Shown here in pieces: positions 26,062 through 34,048 of a DNA stretch of 64,000 bases. How positions within the stretch are numbered: the first letter of the stretch is position 1; each line of letters begins with the position of its first letter. The position numbers and the translations under genes were made by a program. The stretch lies in contig JALSRK010000028.1 of assembly GCA_026984795.1 (NCBI GenBank), positions 142,565 to 206,564 on the forward strand, given 5' to 3'. The notes below the pieces were generated by a model. The model was not told where the DNA came from. It searched no databases and saw only the letters and a program-made list of their open reading frames with translations. This DNA is from Solibacteraceae bacterium. Lineage in GTDB: Bacteria > Acidobacteriota > Terriglobia > Bryobacterales > Bryobacteraceae.

Positions 26062-26721
26062 CTACGAGCAGCCCCGGCCGAGCTTCAACTTCTTCCGCGT
26101 AGCCGGCTTCTTCCGCGGCGTGGTCTTGGGCGGCGGAGGCGGAGCCGCTGCCGGGGCGGCGGAACCCTGCGGCTGCCCGGGGGCCCCCATGAAGTACGAC
26201 CGGATCTGCTTCGCCCGCTGGTAGCCGGCCGGATCCTGGTCCTCGGACCACAGGCTCCGGGGCGTCATCACCTCGGCCCACCACGCGCTGATGCCGGCCT
26301 TCAGCGAATAGGCGTCATAGCCCTTCAGCGCCAACAGCAACTGCGCCTGCGCGGAGTGGCCCGCCCCCAGCCCGTAGACGACGATCTTCTTGCCGCGTTC
26401 CAGCCGCTTCAGCCCGGCCGCCGTAAACAGCTCGCTCATCGGAATGTTCACCGCCGTCGGAATGTGATAGTCATCGAACTTCCACGGCTCCCGGATGTCA
26501 ACGAGCTGGAAATCGTCCCGTTTCTCGATCAGCCATTGCGCCAGCTCGCCCGGGGTGACGTGGTCCTGCTGGGAGACGATCACTTCCGCAATCGATTCCG
26601 CGTTTATCGGCCCCGCGCCTGCGCCCGTCGCCAGCGTCGAGCCGAACGCCAGCACCACGCCCAGCAACAGCGCGGTTCCAGCCGCCACCTGCTTTCCGCT
26701 CAAACTCACATTGATCCTCAT
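26062..26721 (-). CDS. Exported rhodanese-domain protein without catalytic cysteine
   Basis: 219 residues: signal peptide or N-terminal anchor (about 10-35), a rhodanese domain (about 55-150) and a Pro/Ala-rich tail ending in basic residues. The domain has VDIREPWKFDDYHIPTAVNI and the closing LKAGISAWW. The active loop, normally VVYC..G.RS, reads VVYGLGAGHS, so the nucleophile is Gly117. It should not transfer sulfur by the usual mechanism and may only bind sulfur compounds or proteins. The ATG overlaps the stop of the YeeE/YedE-like gene by 4 nt. It is last in the operon. Confidence 0.85.
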   Translation of the reverse strand: MRINVSLSGKQVAAGTALLLGVVLAFGSTLATGAGAGPINAESIAEVIVSQQDHVTPGELAQWLIEKRDDFQLVDIREPWKFDDYHIPTAVNIPMSELFTAAGLKRLERGKKIVVYGLGAGHSAQAQLLLALKGYDAYSLKAGISAWWAEVMTPRSLWSEDQDPAGYQRAKQIRSYFMGAPGQPQGSAAPAAAPPPPPKTTPRKKPATRKKLKLGRGCS

Positions 26722-27338
26722 TCGTTGCCCTCCCCCGTCGATTTCCCATAGGTCTTGGCGAACAGGTCCCATTCGCCTTCGCTCTTTTCCGCTACCCAGA
26801 ACGCTCCGACCGCCATCGCCACGACGGCGAGGATCACGATCCCCACGTTCAAGTCCAACCACTCCGGCAGAGTCAGTGTTCCGAGCGAACCGGAAACGTA
26901 GAACTCCTCCACCGCCGGATACAGCAGCCCGAACACCACCCCTCCGGCGACGATTCCGGCAAGGAAGAACAAGGCGTCCAGGCGACCGACCACGGCCGCC
27001 ACCACCGAAGTCCCTGGGCAGTAGCCGCCCATGATGAAGCCGGTCCCCAGCAGTAGCCCGCCGAGGAGCTGCGGCCAAACGTAAGTCGGCGGGATGTATA
27101 CGAGACTCATGTCGATCCACCCCAGCGCCGACAAATAGCCCAGGCCCAACATCGCCGTAACAATGGCGGTGAACATCACCTTCAGCACGGACCAGTCCCG
27201 GAAGTAGAACTGCCCCGTCAGCTTGCGCGCCGAAGAGAACCCGGCTCTTTCCAGGAAGAAGCCGAAGAAAAACCCAATCACCACCGCCAGCGTCAAGTAG
27301 ACGCCGAGAGAGAACGATTCAAAGTAAGGAGCGTTCAC
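26718..27338 (-). CDS. YeeE/YedE-family sulfur-compound permease half (PmpB-like)
   Basis: 206 residues and about five membrane helices. The helix carrying GGYCPGTSVVAAVVGRLDA holds the conserved Cys of the DUF395/YeeE family, whose members move thiosulfate (TsuA) or related sulfur species (PmpA/PmpB). I use the GTG at 27338, nine bases after GGAGGG on this strand; it overlaps the upstream stop (GTGA). Its other half is probably the C-terminal part of the upstream fusion protein, which carries RGCTSGQALSGG. The exact substrate is not visible. Confidence 0.82.
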   Translation of the reverse strand: MNAPYFESFSLGVYLTLAVVIGFFFGFFLERAGFSSARKLTGQFYFRDWSVLKVMFTAIVTAMLGLGYLSALGWIDMSLVYIPPTYVWPQLLGGLLLGTGFIMGGYCPGTSVVAAVVGRLDALFFLAGIVAGGVVFGLLYPAVEEFYVSGSLGTLTLPEWLDLNVGIVILAVVAMAVGAFWVAEKSEGEWDLFAKTYGKSTGEGNE

Positions 27339-28792
27339 GTCCAATCCCTCCTCAGCAGATACGCACCGGCGAAACCGGCGGCGAAGACCGCCATCATGAA
27401 AATCCACGAGCCCGCAGCCAGCACGGCGCCGCCGCTCAGCGCCTGCCCGCTCGTACACCCGCGCGCAAAGCGCGCGCCGATGGCCGAGAGCATCCCGCCG
27501 GTGAACGCCAGCGCGTAACGCCGCCGGTTGGAAATCCGCGGACCTTTCTCGACCATCACCTTCAGCCGGCCTCCCAGCCAGCCGGATACGAAGCCGCCGA
27601 TCATCACGCCGATCACTTCAAACACCACGAAGTTCACCAGCGGGGACTGCCCTTCGCCGAGATAGCGGCCCCAGAACGGACTGGCGGCGGCCTGTTCGGG
27701 AGCTACTGCGCCCAGCAAGGCCGCTGTCCACCGCACAAAGGCGCTCGACGCCCCCAGTCCTTCGCCCATCAGAATGAAGCTCGCCAGCAGCGTCAGCCCC
27801 AGGCCGAATCCGGCCGCATAAGGCGGCCAGTCGTTCGGACTCCGCAGCGCCCGGCGAAGCCAGGACCCGCGCTCGGCCGCCGGCCGCTCCTGGGCTGAAG
27901 CAAGCGGCTCAGTAGGCTCAGTAAAGGTTGTGTTGCGTTCCTCACTTGTCGCCATTTCATCTCCTGTTGCCGTCGCCCCGGCTCCAGCTTCTCCGTTCGT
28001 TCTGGCCCACGCCAGTTCCAACTTCCGCCTCCACTTCAGTTCCTCCAGCTTGTACTCGCGCCACCACTTGAAGTGGTGCCGGTAGGCGAACAACTCATTC
28101 ACTTTGCCGGTGAACATGGAAAAGAACGCCGGCTTTTCCTCAGGGAATACGGCGGCCATGTAGACATGGACCATCAGCCCGGAAACGATCAGGCCCACCG
28201 CCGTGAAGTGCGCCACGATGGCCGCCCGGATCCACTCGGGGCTTCCCCAGTGGAAGGTCATCATCAACCCGGTGATCATGATCACGGGCACGAGCGAGTA
28301 GACAGCCAGGGCGAATAGCTTCTGGCCCGCATTGTAGTTGCTCTGCGGGGGAAGCGGTTCGTCGCTGCGCCCGAGCAGCCGCAGGGCGCGGACCATCAGC
28401 CAGCGGATGTCATCCCTGTCCAGCGCGATCTCCTTGCGGTAGACCTGCCGCAGCAGGTAAGTCCGGAAGCCGAACGTCCCGTAGATCGCGAAGACGAAGA
28501 TCCAGGCCAGGCCCACCGCTATGTGAAAGTGGAGCAGGTTGGACCGCGTCCCGAACAGCGTCTCGACCATCCGGATGTACCATTCCGGCGCGAAGCGGAA
28601 CTCGGGCGAAGAGATGAGCGCCGCGCCCGTGGCCACCTCCAGGAACCAGACGGTGGCGTTGAACCAGTGAAGCAGGATGATGGCCACATGATGTTTCTTG
28701 ATCTGCTTCTGCGCCATCGCCTCGGCCTGCTGCGGGCTCAGCGGGACGGGCTTCTCAGGGATCTCCGGAAACTTCGCCGTTTCTGTCGCCAT
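27335..28792 (-). CDS. Fusion of cytochrome b (FdnI/PhsC-type) with a YeeE/YedE (PmpA-like) permease half
   Basis: 485 residues. Residues ~30-250 are a di-heme cytochrome b of the formate-dehydrogenase-gamma/thiosulfate-reductase type, with His residues in IILLHWFNATVW, LLHFHIAVGLAW and VHVYMAAVF. After a Thr/Pro-rich linker (~270-310), residues ~320-485 form about five helices with the YeeE/YedE signature ARGCTSGQALSGGAV. The open frame is continuous. It lies 3 nt after the Fe-S gene and overlaps the next gene by 4 nt. The fusion suggests that quinone-linked electron transfer and sulfur-compound transport are physically joined; that is inference. Confidence 0.85.
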   Translation of the reverse strand: MATETAKFPEIPEKPVPLSPQQAEAMAQKQIKKHHVAIILLHWFNATVWFLEVATGAALISSPEFRFAPEWYIRMVETLFGTRSNLLHFHIAVGLAWIFVFAIYGTFGFRTYLLRQVYRKEIALDRDDIRWLMVRALRLLGRSDEPLPPQSNYNAGQKLFALAVYSLVPVIMITGLMMTFHWGSPEWIRAAIVAHFTAVGLIVSGLMVHVYMAAVFPEEKPAFFSMFTGKVNELFAYRHHFKWWREYKLEELKWRRKLELAWARTNGEAGAGATATGDEMATSEERNTTFTEPTEPLASAQERPAAERGSWLRRALRSPNDWPPYAAGFGLGLTLLASFILMGEGLGASSAFVRWTAALLGAVAPEQAAASPFWGRYLGEGQSPLVNFVVFEVIGVMIGGFVSGWLGGRLKVMVEKGPRISNRRRYALAFTGGMLSAIGARFARGCTSGQALSGGAVLAAGSWIFMMAVFAAGFAGAYLLRRDWT

Positions 28793-28795
28793 GGC

Positions 28796-29527
28796 CTAAT
28801 CCTCGAACTGTTCCTCGCCGTGCCAGAGCTGGTAGAAGAACGCCACCGCCTGGCCCAGGAACGTGGCGCCGACAGCCGCGAACACCAGCGGTTTCACCAC
28901 CTTGCTCCACCAGTCGCCGGCTTTCGGCATACGTGGCTCCCGCGGGGCGAACCTCGCCGCGACCAGCTCCAGTTGCTGTTCTGTTCCCAGGTAATACACG
29001 TTCGGCCCGACCGCTACCTCATCGGTTTCGAGCCTCTTGGCTCCACGGTCATACACCAGCCGGAAGACTTCGCTCGAGCGGTCTTCGAGGTCGCCGAAGA
29101 ACTTCGCGTGGGCCGTGCACGTCTCCACGCACGCGGGCAGTTCTCCCCGCTGGAGCCGGGCGCTGCAGAAATCGCACTTGTCCACCTTGTTCGTGACCGG
29201 GTCGATGTGGCGGGCGTCGTACGGGCAGGCTTCGACGCAGAAGCCGCACCCGATACAGAGATCCTTGTCCACCGCGACGATGCCGTCGGTTCCCTGGAAT
29301 GTCGCCCCGGTCGGGCAGGGCTTCACACACGGCGGGTCGTCGCAATGGTTGCACTGGGAAACGAAGACGCTCTCCATCACGTTCGGGAACTTGCCGATGG
29401 CCCCGGTGGAAGCGACTTTCGTGCGCGCGAAGCCGGGCGGCACGTTCCATTCCACGTTGCAGGCCACCGTGCAGGCGTGGCAGGCGACGCACTTCTTCAG
29501 ATCGATCACCATTGCGTAGCGCGCCAT
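28796..29527 (-). CDS. Four-cluster ferredoxin subunit of a molybdopterin oxidoreductase (PhsB/NrfC/DmsB-type)
   Basis: 243 residues. Four cysteine sets are visible: CVACHACTVAC, CNHCDDPPCVKPC, CIGCGFCVEAC and CDFC...CVETC, enough for four [4Fe-4S] clusters carrying electrons between the molybdenum subunit and the cytochrome b. A membrane helix near residues 210-232 would anchor it. Its ATG overlaps the stop of the molybdopterin gene (TGATG). No signal peptide is seen; such subunits normally travel with the TAT-exported partner. Confidence 0.93.
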   Translation of the reverse strand: MARYAMVIDLKKCVACHACTVACNVEWNVPPGFARTKVASTGAIGKFPNVMESVFVSQCNHCDDPPCVKPCPTGATFQGTDGIVAVDKDLCIGCGFCVEACPYDARHIDPVTNKVDKCDFCSARLQRGELPACVETCTAHAKFFGDLEDRSSEVFRLVYDRGAKRLETDEVAVGPNVYYLGTEQQLELVAARFAPREPRMPKAGDWWSKVVKPLVFAAVGATFLGQAVAFFYQLWHGEEQFED

Positions 29528-31740
29528 CAGCCGGCCTCCTCTCCACTCAGCAGGCGGACGAAGTTCACCCGCATGCCGGTACCGCCCATCATCGGATCGA
29601 TCTTGACCCGCGTCATGAGCCCGGCGTCGGAAGCCCCCTTGCCATACGCCAGATGCAGCTTCGGGGAGCGATGCCCGAAGCCGTGGACCATGTAGGCGCA
29701 GTCCGGCCGGATTCCCGGCGTAACCCGGAGCCGGACGGCGTTCGTCTGCACGCCGTCGGAGTTCTCCAGCACCACCATCTGCCCGTCGGCCAGCGACAGC
29801 GCCCGGGCCGCCTCGTCATTGACCCATACTTCGTTCTCGTCCATCAGCCCGTCCAGGATCGCGTTGTTCTCGCTGCGGGCGAACGAGTGCACCGGCGCCC
29901 GTCCGTAGATGAGCCGGAACCAGCCCGGCGGTGGATCTTCGACCGGCGTGTACCGCGGCAACGGGTCGAACCCGTACTCTTCAGCCAGCGTCGAGTAGAG
30001 CTCGATCTTGCCGCTGGGCGTCGGAAACAGCGGGCCGTCCTCCGGACGCCGGTTCTCCAGGTACGGGCGCCCCGGGAACTTCACCGCCCCGCGCGCCCGC
30101 AGCGCCGCCGGGTTCACGCCCAGCGGCTTCACCAGCATCTCCAGGTGCTCTTCCGGCGTTTCCCACGGAAGATACGCCTTGAGCCCCAGCCGCTTCGCCA
30201 GCTCCTTGGCGATCCACCAGCCCGGCCGGGACTCGTACATCGGTTTCACGGCCGGGAACCGCACGGCGAGGAACGGCTCTTTGGCCGTCACCACCACGTG
30301 CGGCATGTCGTAGCGCTCCAGATAGGTGGCCTCCGGAAGTACCAGGTCGGCGTAGAGCGTCTGCTCCACCGGAAGCACGTCCACCACCGCCAGCAGGTCC
30401 AGCTTGTCGATCGCTTGCAGCGTCTTTTCGCGCTGGGGGATGCTTTCGAGCACGTTCTGCCCATATACGATCCAGCCTTTGATCGGGTACGGCTGCCCCG
30501 TAAGCGTGGCGTCGATGAGCCCGTTCGTCACTCCTTGTTCCTCGGAAGCGAACGGGTATTTGTCGCCGGCGCCGTCGGCCCGGCCTCTTTCCGATTCCGG
30601 CATCGGCGGCGTCGGGATCTTGCCCGTCGAGATCGGTGTCGGCAGGAAGATTCCTCCCTTGCGCCCCCACGCCCCCAGCAGGGCCGTCACGATGGCCATG
30701 GCCCGCGCCCGCTGGGAATCGTCCCCGTACCAGGTGACGTGCCGTCCCGGGTGCAGCGCCACCGCCGGCTTCGCCTCCGCCATCGCCCGCGCCGTCGCCC
30801 GGATCTTCGCCGCCGGGATCTCGGTGATCGGCTCGGCCCACTCCGGCGTCAACCCCTGGACGTGCCGCGCCAGCCGGTCGAATCCCGTCGCATACCGCCG
30901 GATGTAGTCCCGGTCATAGGCGCCGTCGGAGATCAACACGTTCATCCATGCCAGAAGCAGCGCGATATCTGTGCCCGGCCGGATCGGCAGCCACCAGTCG
31001 GCTTTGGCCGCGGCAGTGGACAGGCGCGGATCGACGACGATCAGCTTCGCCCCCCGCCCCAGCGCTCCGGCGAACTGCGTGATCTGGCTCGTGAAGACGT
31101 TCTCGCCGATGTGCGTGCCGATCAGCACGATCAGCCGCGTCTCGTCGAAGTCCACCGGCTCGGGTGAGCCGAGCCCTTGCCCGAAGGTCAGGGCGTAGCC
31201 GACCTCCCGCGGTCCCCGGCACTGGGCGAACGCCGGTTCGGCATGATTCGGCGTCCCGTAGGCCTCCATCACGATCCGGAAGAATGCCGAGGCGACCCCG
31301 TGCGGGAAGAACGCTACGGCCTCCGGACCGTGTTTCGCTTTGATCTCCTGCAGCCGTTCGGCCAGGTAGTCCAGCGCCGTTTCCCAGCTCACCCGCCGGA
31401 ACTTGCCTTCTCCCCGGGCCCCGGTGCGCAGCATCGGGTATTTCAGCCGGTCCGGATCGTAAGTCAGCCCGATGCCGGCGTTGCCCCGGGCGCAGAGGCG
31501 GCCTTTGGTGAGCGGATGGTCCGGGTTGCCCTCGATGCGGACCACCTTGCCGTTTTCCACCTCGGCGAGAATACCGCAACGCCAGAAGCACATCTCGCAG
31601 TTCGAGGCGATGGTGTGGACCGGGGTGACGCCGTGATGGCCCGGCGGCGCCGGTCCTTCACCCGGCGCGCCTCTTGCGGCGCCGGCCATCGTGCCTGCCA
31701 CCGCCGCTGAACGCAGGAAGTCGCGGCGCGTTCCGCCCAT
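29527..31740 (-). CDS. Molybdopterin oxidoreductase catalytic subunit, TAT-exported (Psr/Phs-like)
   Basis: 737 residues. The twin-arginine signal is TRRDFLRSAAVAG. A [4Fe-4S] site follows with Cys48, Cys51, Cys55 and Cys83, then the bis-MGD-binding domains (GTHIGENVF, a WLPIRPGTDIAL segment, and a C-terminal dinucleotide-binding barrel). A Cys in AFAQCRGPREVG is a candidate Mo ligand. The family includes polysulfide, thiosulfate, tetrathionate and arsenate reductases; the sulfur-permease and rhodanese neighbours favour a sulfur substrate, which is inference. It is first in a five-gene operon with 1-4 nt overlaps or 3 nt gaps. RBS GAAAGGAGG precedes the ATG. Confidence 0.92.
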   Translation of the reverse strand: MGGTRRDFLRSAAVAGTMAGAARGAPGEGPAPPGHHGVTPVHTIASNCEMCFWRCGILAEVENGKVVRIEGNPDHPLTKGRLCARGNAGIGLTYDPDRLKYPMLRTGARGEGKFRRVSWETALDYLAERLQEIKAKHGPEAVAFFPHGVASAFFRIVMEAYGTPNHAEPAFAQCRGPREVGYALTFGQGLGSPEPVDFDETRLIVLIGTHIGENVFTSQITQFAGALGRGAKLIVVDPRLSTAAAKADWWLPIRPGTDIALLLAWMNVLISDGAYDRDYIRRYATGFDRLARHVQGLTPEWAEPITEIPAAKIRATARAMAEAKPAVALHPGRHVTWYGDDSQRARAMAIVTALLGAWGRKGGIFLPTPISTGKIPTPPMPESERGRADGAGDKYPFASEEQGVTNGLIDATLTGQPYPIKGWIVYGQNVLESIPQREKTLQAIDKLDLLAVVDVLPVEQTLYADLVLPEATYLERYDMPHVVVTAKEPFLAVRFPAVKPMYESRPGWWIAKELAKRLGLKAYLPWETPEEHLEMLVKPLGVNPAALRARGAVKFPGRPYLENRRPEDGPLFPTPSGKIELYSTLAEEYGFDPLPRYTPVEDPPPGWFRLIYGRAPVHSFARSENNAILDGLMDENEVWVNDEAARALSLADGQMVVLENSDGVQTNAVRLRVTPGIRPDCAYMVHGFGHRSPKLHLAYGKGASDAGLMTRVKIDPMMGGTGMRVNFVRLLSGEEAG

Positions 31741-32023
31741 GTTCCTCCTTTCCCGTCAGCCGCCGGAGAGCGGGCCTCTCCAGCGTGACGCGCCGGCCGC
31801 CGAGAGCCGGTTGTGCCGTTATACCGGATATGGCTATCCGGATTCCGCGGCCGGGTCCATTGCCTTCGTGATCCCCGGCCCGCCTGCCGCCTGCGCCGGC
31901 AAAGCTCTCCGGCTGTTGAACTGATGCTCCATCGACCCGTTCCGATGCTCTTCAACAAGCGGCTTTGGCCTTCGTTGCTACCAAGCCAAATCCGGCATGA
32001 CGGTCTCAAATGTTCAGGATTCG

Positions 32024-32042
32024 GTCACCCGGCGAAGGTGAC
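32024..32042 (+). repeat. Hairpin GTCACC-N7-GGTGAC
   Basis: Six-base arms with a seven-base loop, followed on the plus strand by ACTTTTCC. It has the shape of a weak terminator or an operator. No plus-strand gene ends just before it, so its role is unclear. Confidence 0.35.
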
Positions 32043-32424
32043 ACTTTTCCGGGCCTGCTCCTCATCTTCAATTGCGGACGGCTCTGCGGCTCGGTCTCGT
32101 GGTAATGCCGGGATTCCTCGGGCTTCACTTAGCCCCGGCGCCCTGCAGCGGGAAAGGACGCGGCGGCGTCGGGAAGGCCGGAGACGGGCTCGCCGTCGTG
32201 CGTGTCAATTCGCCGGTCACCGGCCGCTGCACGGGCCGATCCCTCTGTGTTCCAGCCGTTTGCCCCCGGCCGGGACCGTTCGGGGAGCGATTCCGTGCTA
32301 CAACCTGACGTGGGGCCGCGAGACGTCGGCTCTCGGAAACGGTCGATCTCCATGGCGGATCCGATGACAGTGCGGCGGGGTCTCGGGCGCCGCCCGGAGG
32401 GCCCGCTGTCTTCGCCTTTTTTTC

Positions 32425-32439
32425 GCAGTAACTTACTGC
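32425..32439. repeat. Perfect 15-bp palindrome GCAGTAACTTACTGC
   Basis: Seven-base arms around a central C, directly after a run of seven T. It looks like a repressor-type operator, but it is nearly 700 bp upstream of the nearest start that could use it (31740, minus strand). Confidence 0.4.
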
Positions 32440-32518
32440 CGCTTCCGGGTGACGCCGCCCCGGCGCGACGCGTCACACGTCCCGCTAACACTAAGATAGG
32501 AAACGGGATATCGTTTTC

Positions 32519-32544
32519 AACGTTCTGCGTGATTTCTGAACGTT
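32519..32544. repeat. Inverted repeat AACGTTC-N12-GAACGTT
   Basis: Seven-base arms, themselves built on the palindrome AACGTT, with starts 20 bp apart (about two helical turns). The layout fits a dimeric DNA-binding protein. It is in the 3' flank of the epimerase gene and far upstream of the molybdoenzyme operon. Confidence 0.35.
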
Positions 32545-32611
32545 ACGCGCCACGCTTCACGGCGGACGGGTTGGCCGTGGGGTGCGGCCGCCGCGGACCC
32601 GGGCTCGGACG

Positions 32612-33622
32612 TTACCCGGCGCAGGCCGGCCGGCGCTCGAGCAGCCCCTGCTCCCAGTACCAGCGGATGGCCTCGCGGAGGCTCTCCCGGATGGGACGGT
32701 AGCGAATCCCCAGTTCCCGAGCGGCTTTCGACCCATCCACCCGGAAGCCGTGCCGGGCGACCTCGAAGGAATCACGGGTGAGCACCGGCCGCCGTCCGGT
32801 GCGCCGTGCCCGCCATTCCTCGAAACGGGCGAACCAGCCGGCGGCGACGCTGGGCACGAAGGGCGGCCGCCGGACGCCGGCCAGCTCCGCCACCATGCCG
32901 AAGAACTCCCGGGTGGTCAGGATCTCGGCGGCGAGGATGAAGGTCTCGCCCCAGCGTTCCTGTTCGGCTGCGGCTACGTGCCCCCGGGCGGCGTCGCCGG
33001 CGTCCACGAAGGTGAGCACGCCGTGGAACAGCGCCGGGAACCGGCCGTTGATCATGTCAATCACCGCCTGGCCCGTGGGCTTCAGATCGCCGGGACCGGT
33101 GACGGCCGCCGGCTGCAGGATCACCATCGGCAGGCGTCCGGCATACTCCCGGGCCGCCTGCTCGGCGCGGTGCTTCGCCTCCTCGTAGGCGGTGAGGAAG
33201 TAGCCGCGGTGCGGGGTCCTCTCAGTGCCGGTTTGGCCCCGCCGTTCGCCGACGCAGGCCGCCGTCGAAGTGTAGACGGCCCGCCGGACGCCGGCTTTCA
33301 GGGCCGCCTCGAGGGCGTTGCGGGTACCCTCGACCTCGGTGCGCATCAACAGATCCTTGTCGGGCACCCAGGTCTCATAGATCGCCGCGGCGTGGAAGAG
33401 CGTATCGCAGCCTTCCAGAGCCCGCTCGATGGAGCCGCGGTCGAGAATGTCGCCGCGGGCGATCTCGACACCGAGCTTCTCGAGCGCGGCGGTCTTCGAG
33501 GTGGGCCGCGCCAGGACGCGGACGCGGTGGCCGCGGCGCAGCAGCTCGCGCACGATCGCCCCGCCGACGAAACCCGTGCCGCCGGTCACCAGCGCGTTCA
33601 TCGTGGGGGGCCTTGGCGGCAT
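32612..33622 (-). CDS. NAD-dependent epimerase/dehydratase (extended SDR, HpnA/DFR-like)
   Basis: 336 residues. The Rossmann motif is ALVTGGTGFVGGAIVRELL, followed by GDILDRGSIERAL, YTSTAACVG and the catalytic YEEAK, so all core residues of the extended short-chain dehydrogenases are present. The closest recalled families are hopanoid-associated sugar epimerase HpnA and dihydroflavonol-4-reductase-like enzymes; the substrate is not determined. An internal ATG at 33601 (MNALVTGG) is equally plausible as the start; neither has a clear ribosome site. It stands alone on this strand. Confidence 0.88.
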   Translation of the reverse strand: MPPRPPTMNALVTGGTGFVGGAIVRELLRRGHRVRVLARPTSKTAALEKLGVEIARGDILDRGSIERALEGCDTLFHAAAIYETWVPDKDLLMRTEVEGTRNALEAALKAGVRRAVYTSTAACVGERRGQTGTERTPHRGYFLTAYEEAKHRAEQAAREYAGRLPMVILQPAAVTGPGDLKPTGQAVIDMINGRFPALFHGVLTFVDAGDAARGHVAAAEQERWGETFILAAEILTTREFFGMVAELAGVRRPPFVPSVAAGWFARFEEWRARRTGRRPVLTRDSFEVARHGFRVDGSKAARELGIRYRPIRESLREAIRWYWEQGLLERRPACAG

Positions 33623-33724
33623 GGGAGAGTCCTATTTTCTCATTGCGCGCCGCCGCCGGGCGTTGCCTTTCCGGTCTCGGAGATGCGCCGGCTCTATAAA
33701 ATGGATAGCGGGGGAGGGAAAGCG

Positions 33725-34006
33725 ATGTCGGCCGCACTCGTCTTTGCGGTGTACGGCTCGGTCATCGTCGTGGCCTTGGCCGTTCTTCACTTCTTCCGGG
33801 CCAGACGGTGGTACTGGCACGCCCTCAGCGTGCTGCTGGCGCTGGTCATCGGTCTGATGCCGATGCCCTCCGGGTGGAACACTCCGGCGCACGAGCTCTC
33901 CGTCGGGGCTGTGTTCCTGTTCCTGTTCCTCTGGGGGGTCTGTGCGCCGCTGTTCCCGCGGCACGGGCACGGCGGCGAGCGCCATGCGCCGCCACACCGG
34001 GCCTGA
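33725..34006 (+). CDS. Small membrane protein of unknown function
   Basis: 93 residues: three predicted membrane helices (about 5-23, 30-48 and 60-78) and a His/Pro-rich C-terminus (PRHGHGGERHAPPH). The ATG has GGGGGAGGG eight bases upstream. A TATAAAAT sequence at 33695-33702 gives a plausible -10 box. Not recognised as a family member. The frame is open for over 1 kb upstream only because it runs antisense to the epimerase. Confidence 0.7.
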   Translation: MSAALVFAVYGSVIVVALAVLHFFRARRWYWHALSVLLALVIGLMPMPSGWNTPAHELSVGAVFLFLFLWGVCAPLFPRHGHGGERHAPPHRA

Positions 34007-34048
34007 CGGCCGGGCGATGGTGACCGTGAGGCTGCTCGAGCGGGCCTC

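Larger units (their letters stand above)
31741..32611. other. Long gene-free region upstream of the molybdoenzyme operon
   Basis: About 870 nt with no believable gene; the open frames here are Arg/Pro-rich shadows. It must hold the promoter of the leftward molybdoenzyme operon. It is less GC-rich than its flanks around 32401-32560 and contains several dyads (listed separately), plus a TGTTGAA / TTCAACA pair at 31914-31920 and 31951-31957 enclosing two copies of GATGCTC. No tRNA or known riboswitch was recognised. Confidence 0.5.

Noticed and set aside
31813..32367. A 184-codon open frame in the large gap
   Set aside because: The translation is Arg/Ser/Pro-rich without motif, and no ribosome site precedes it.
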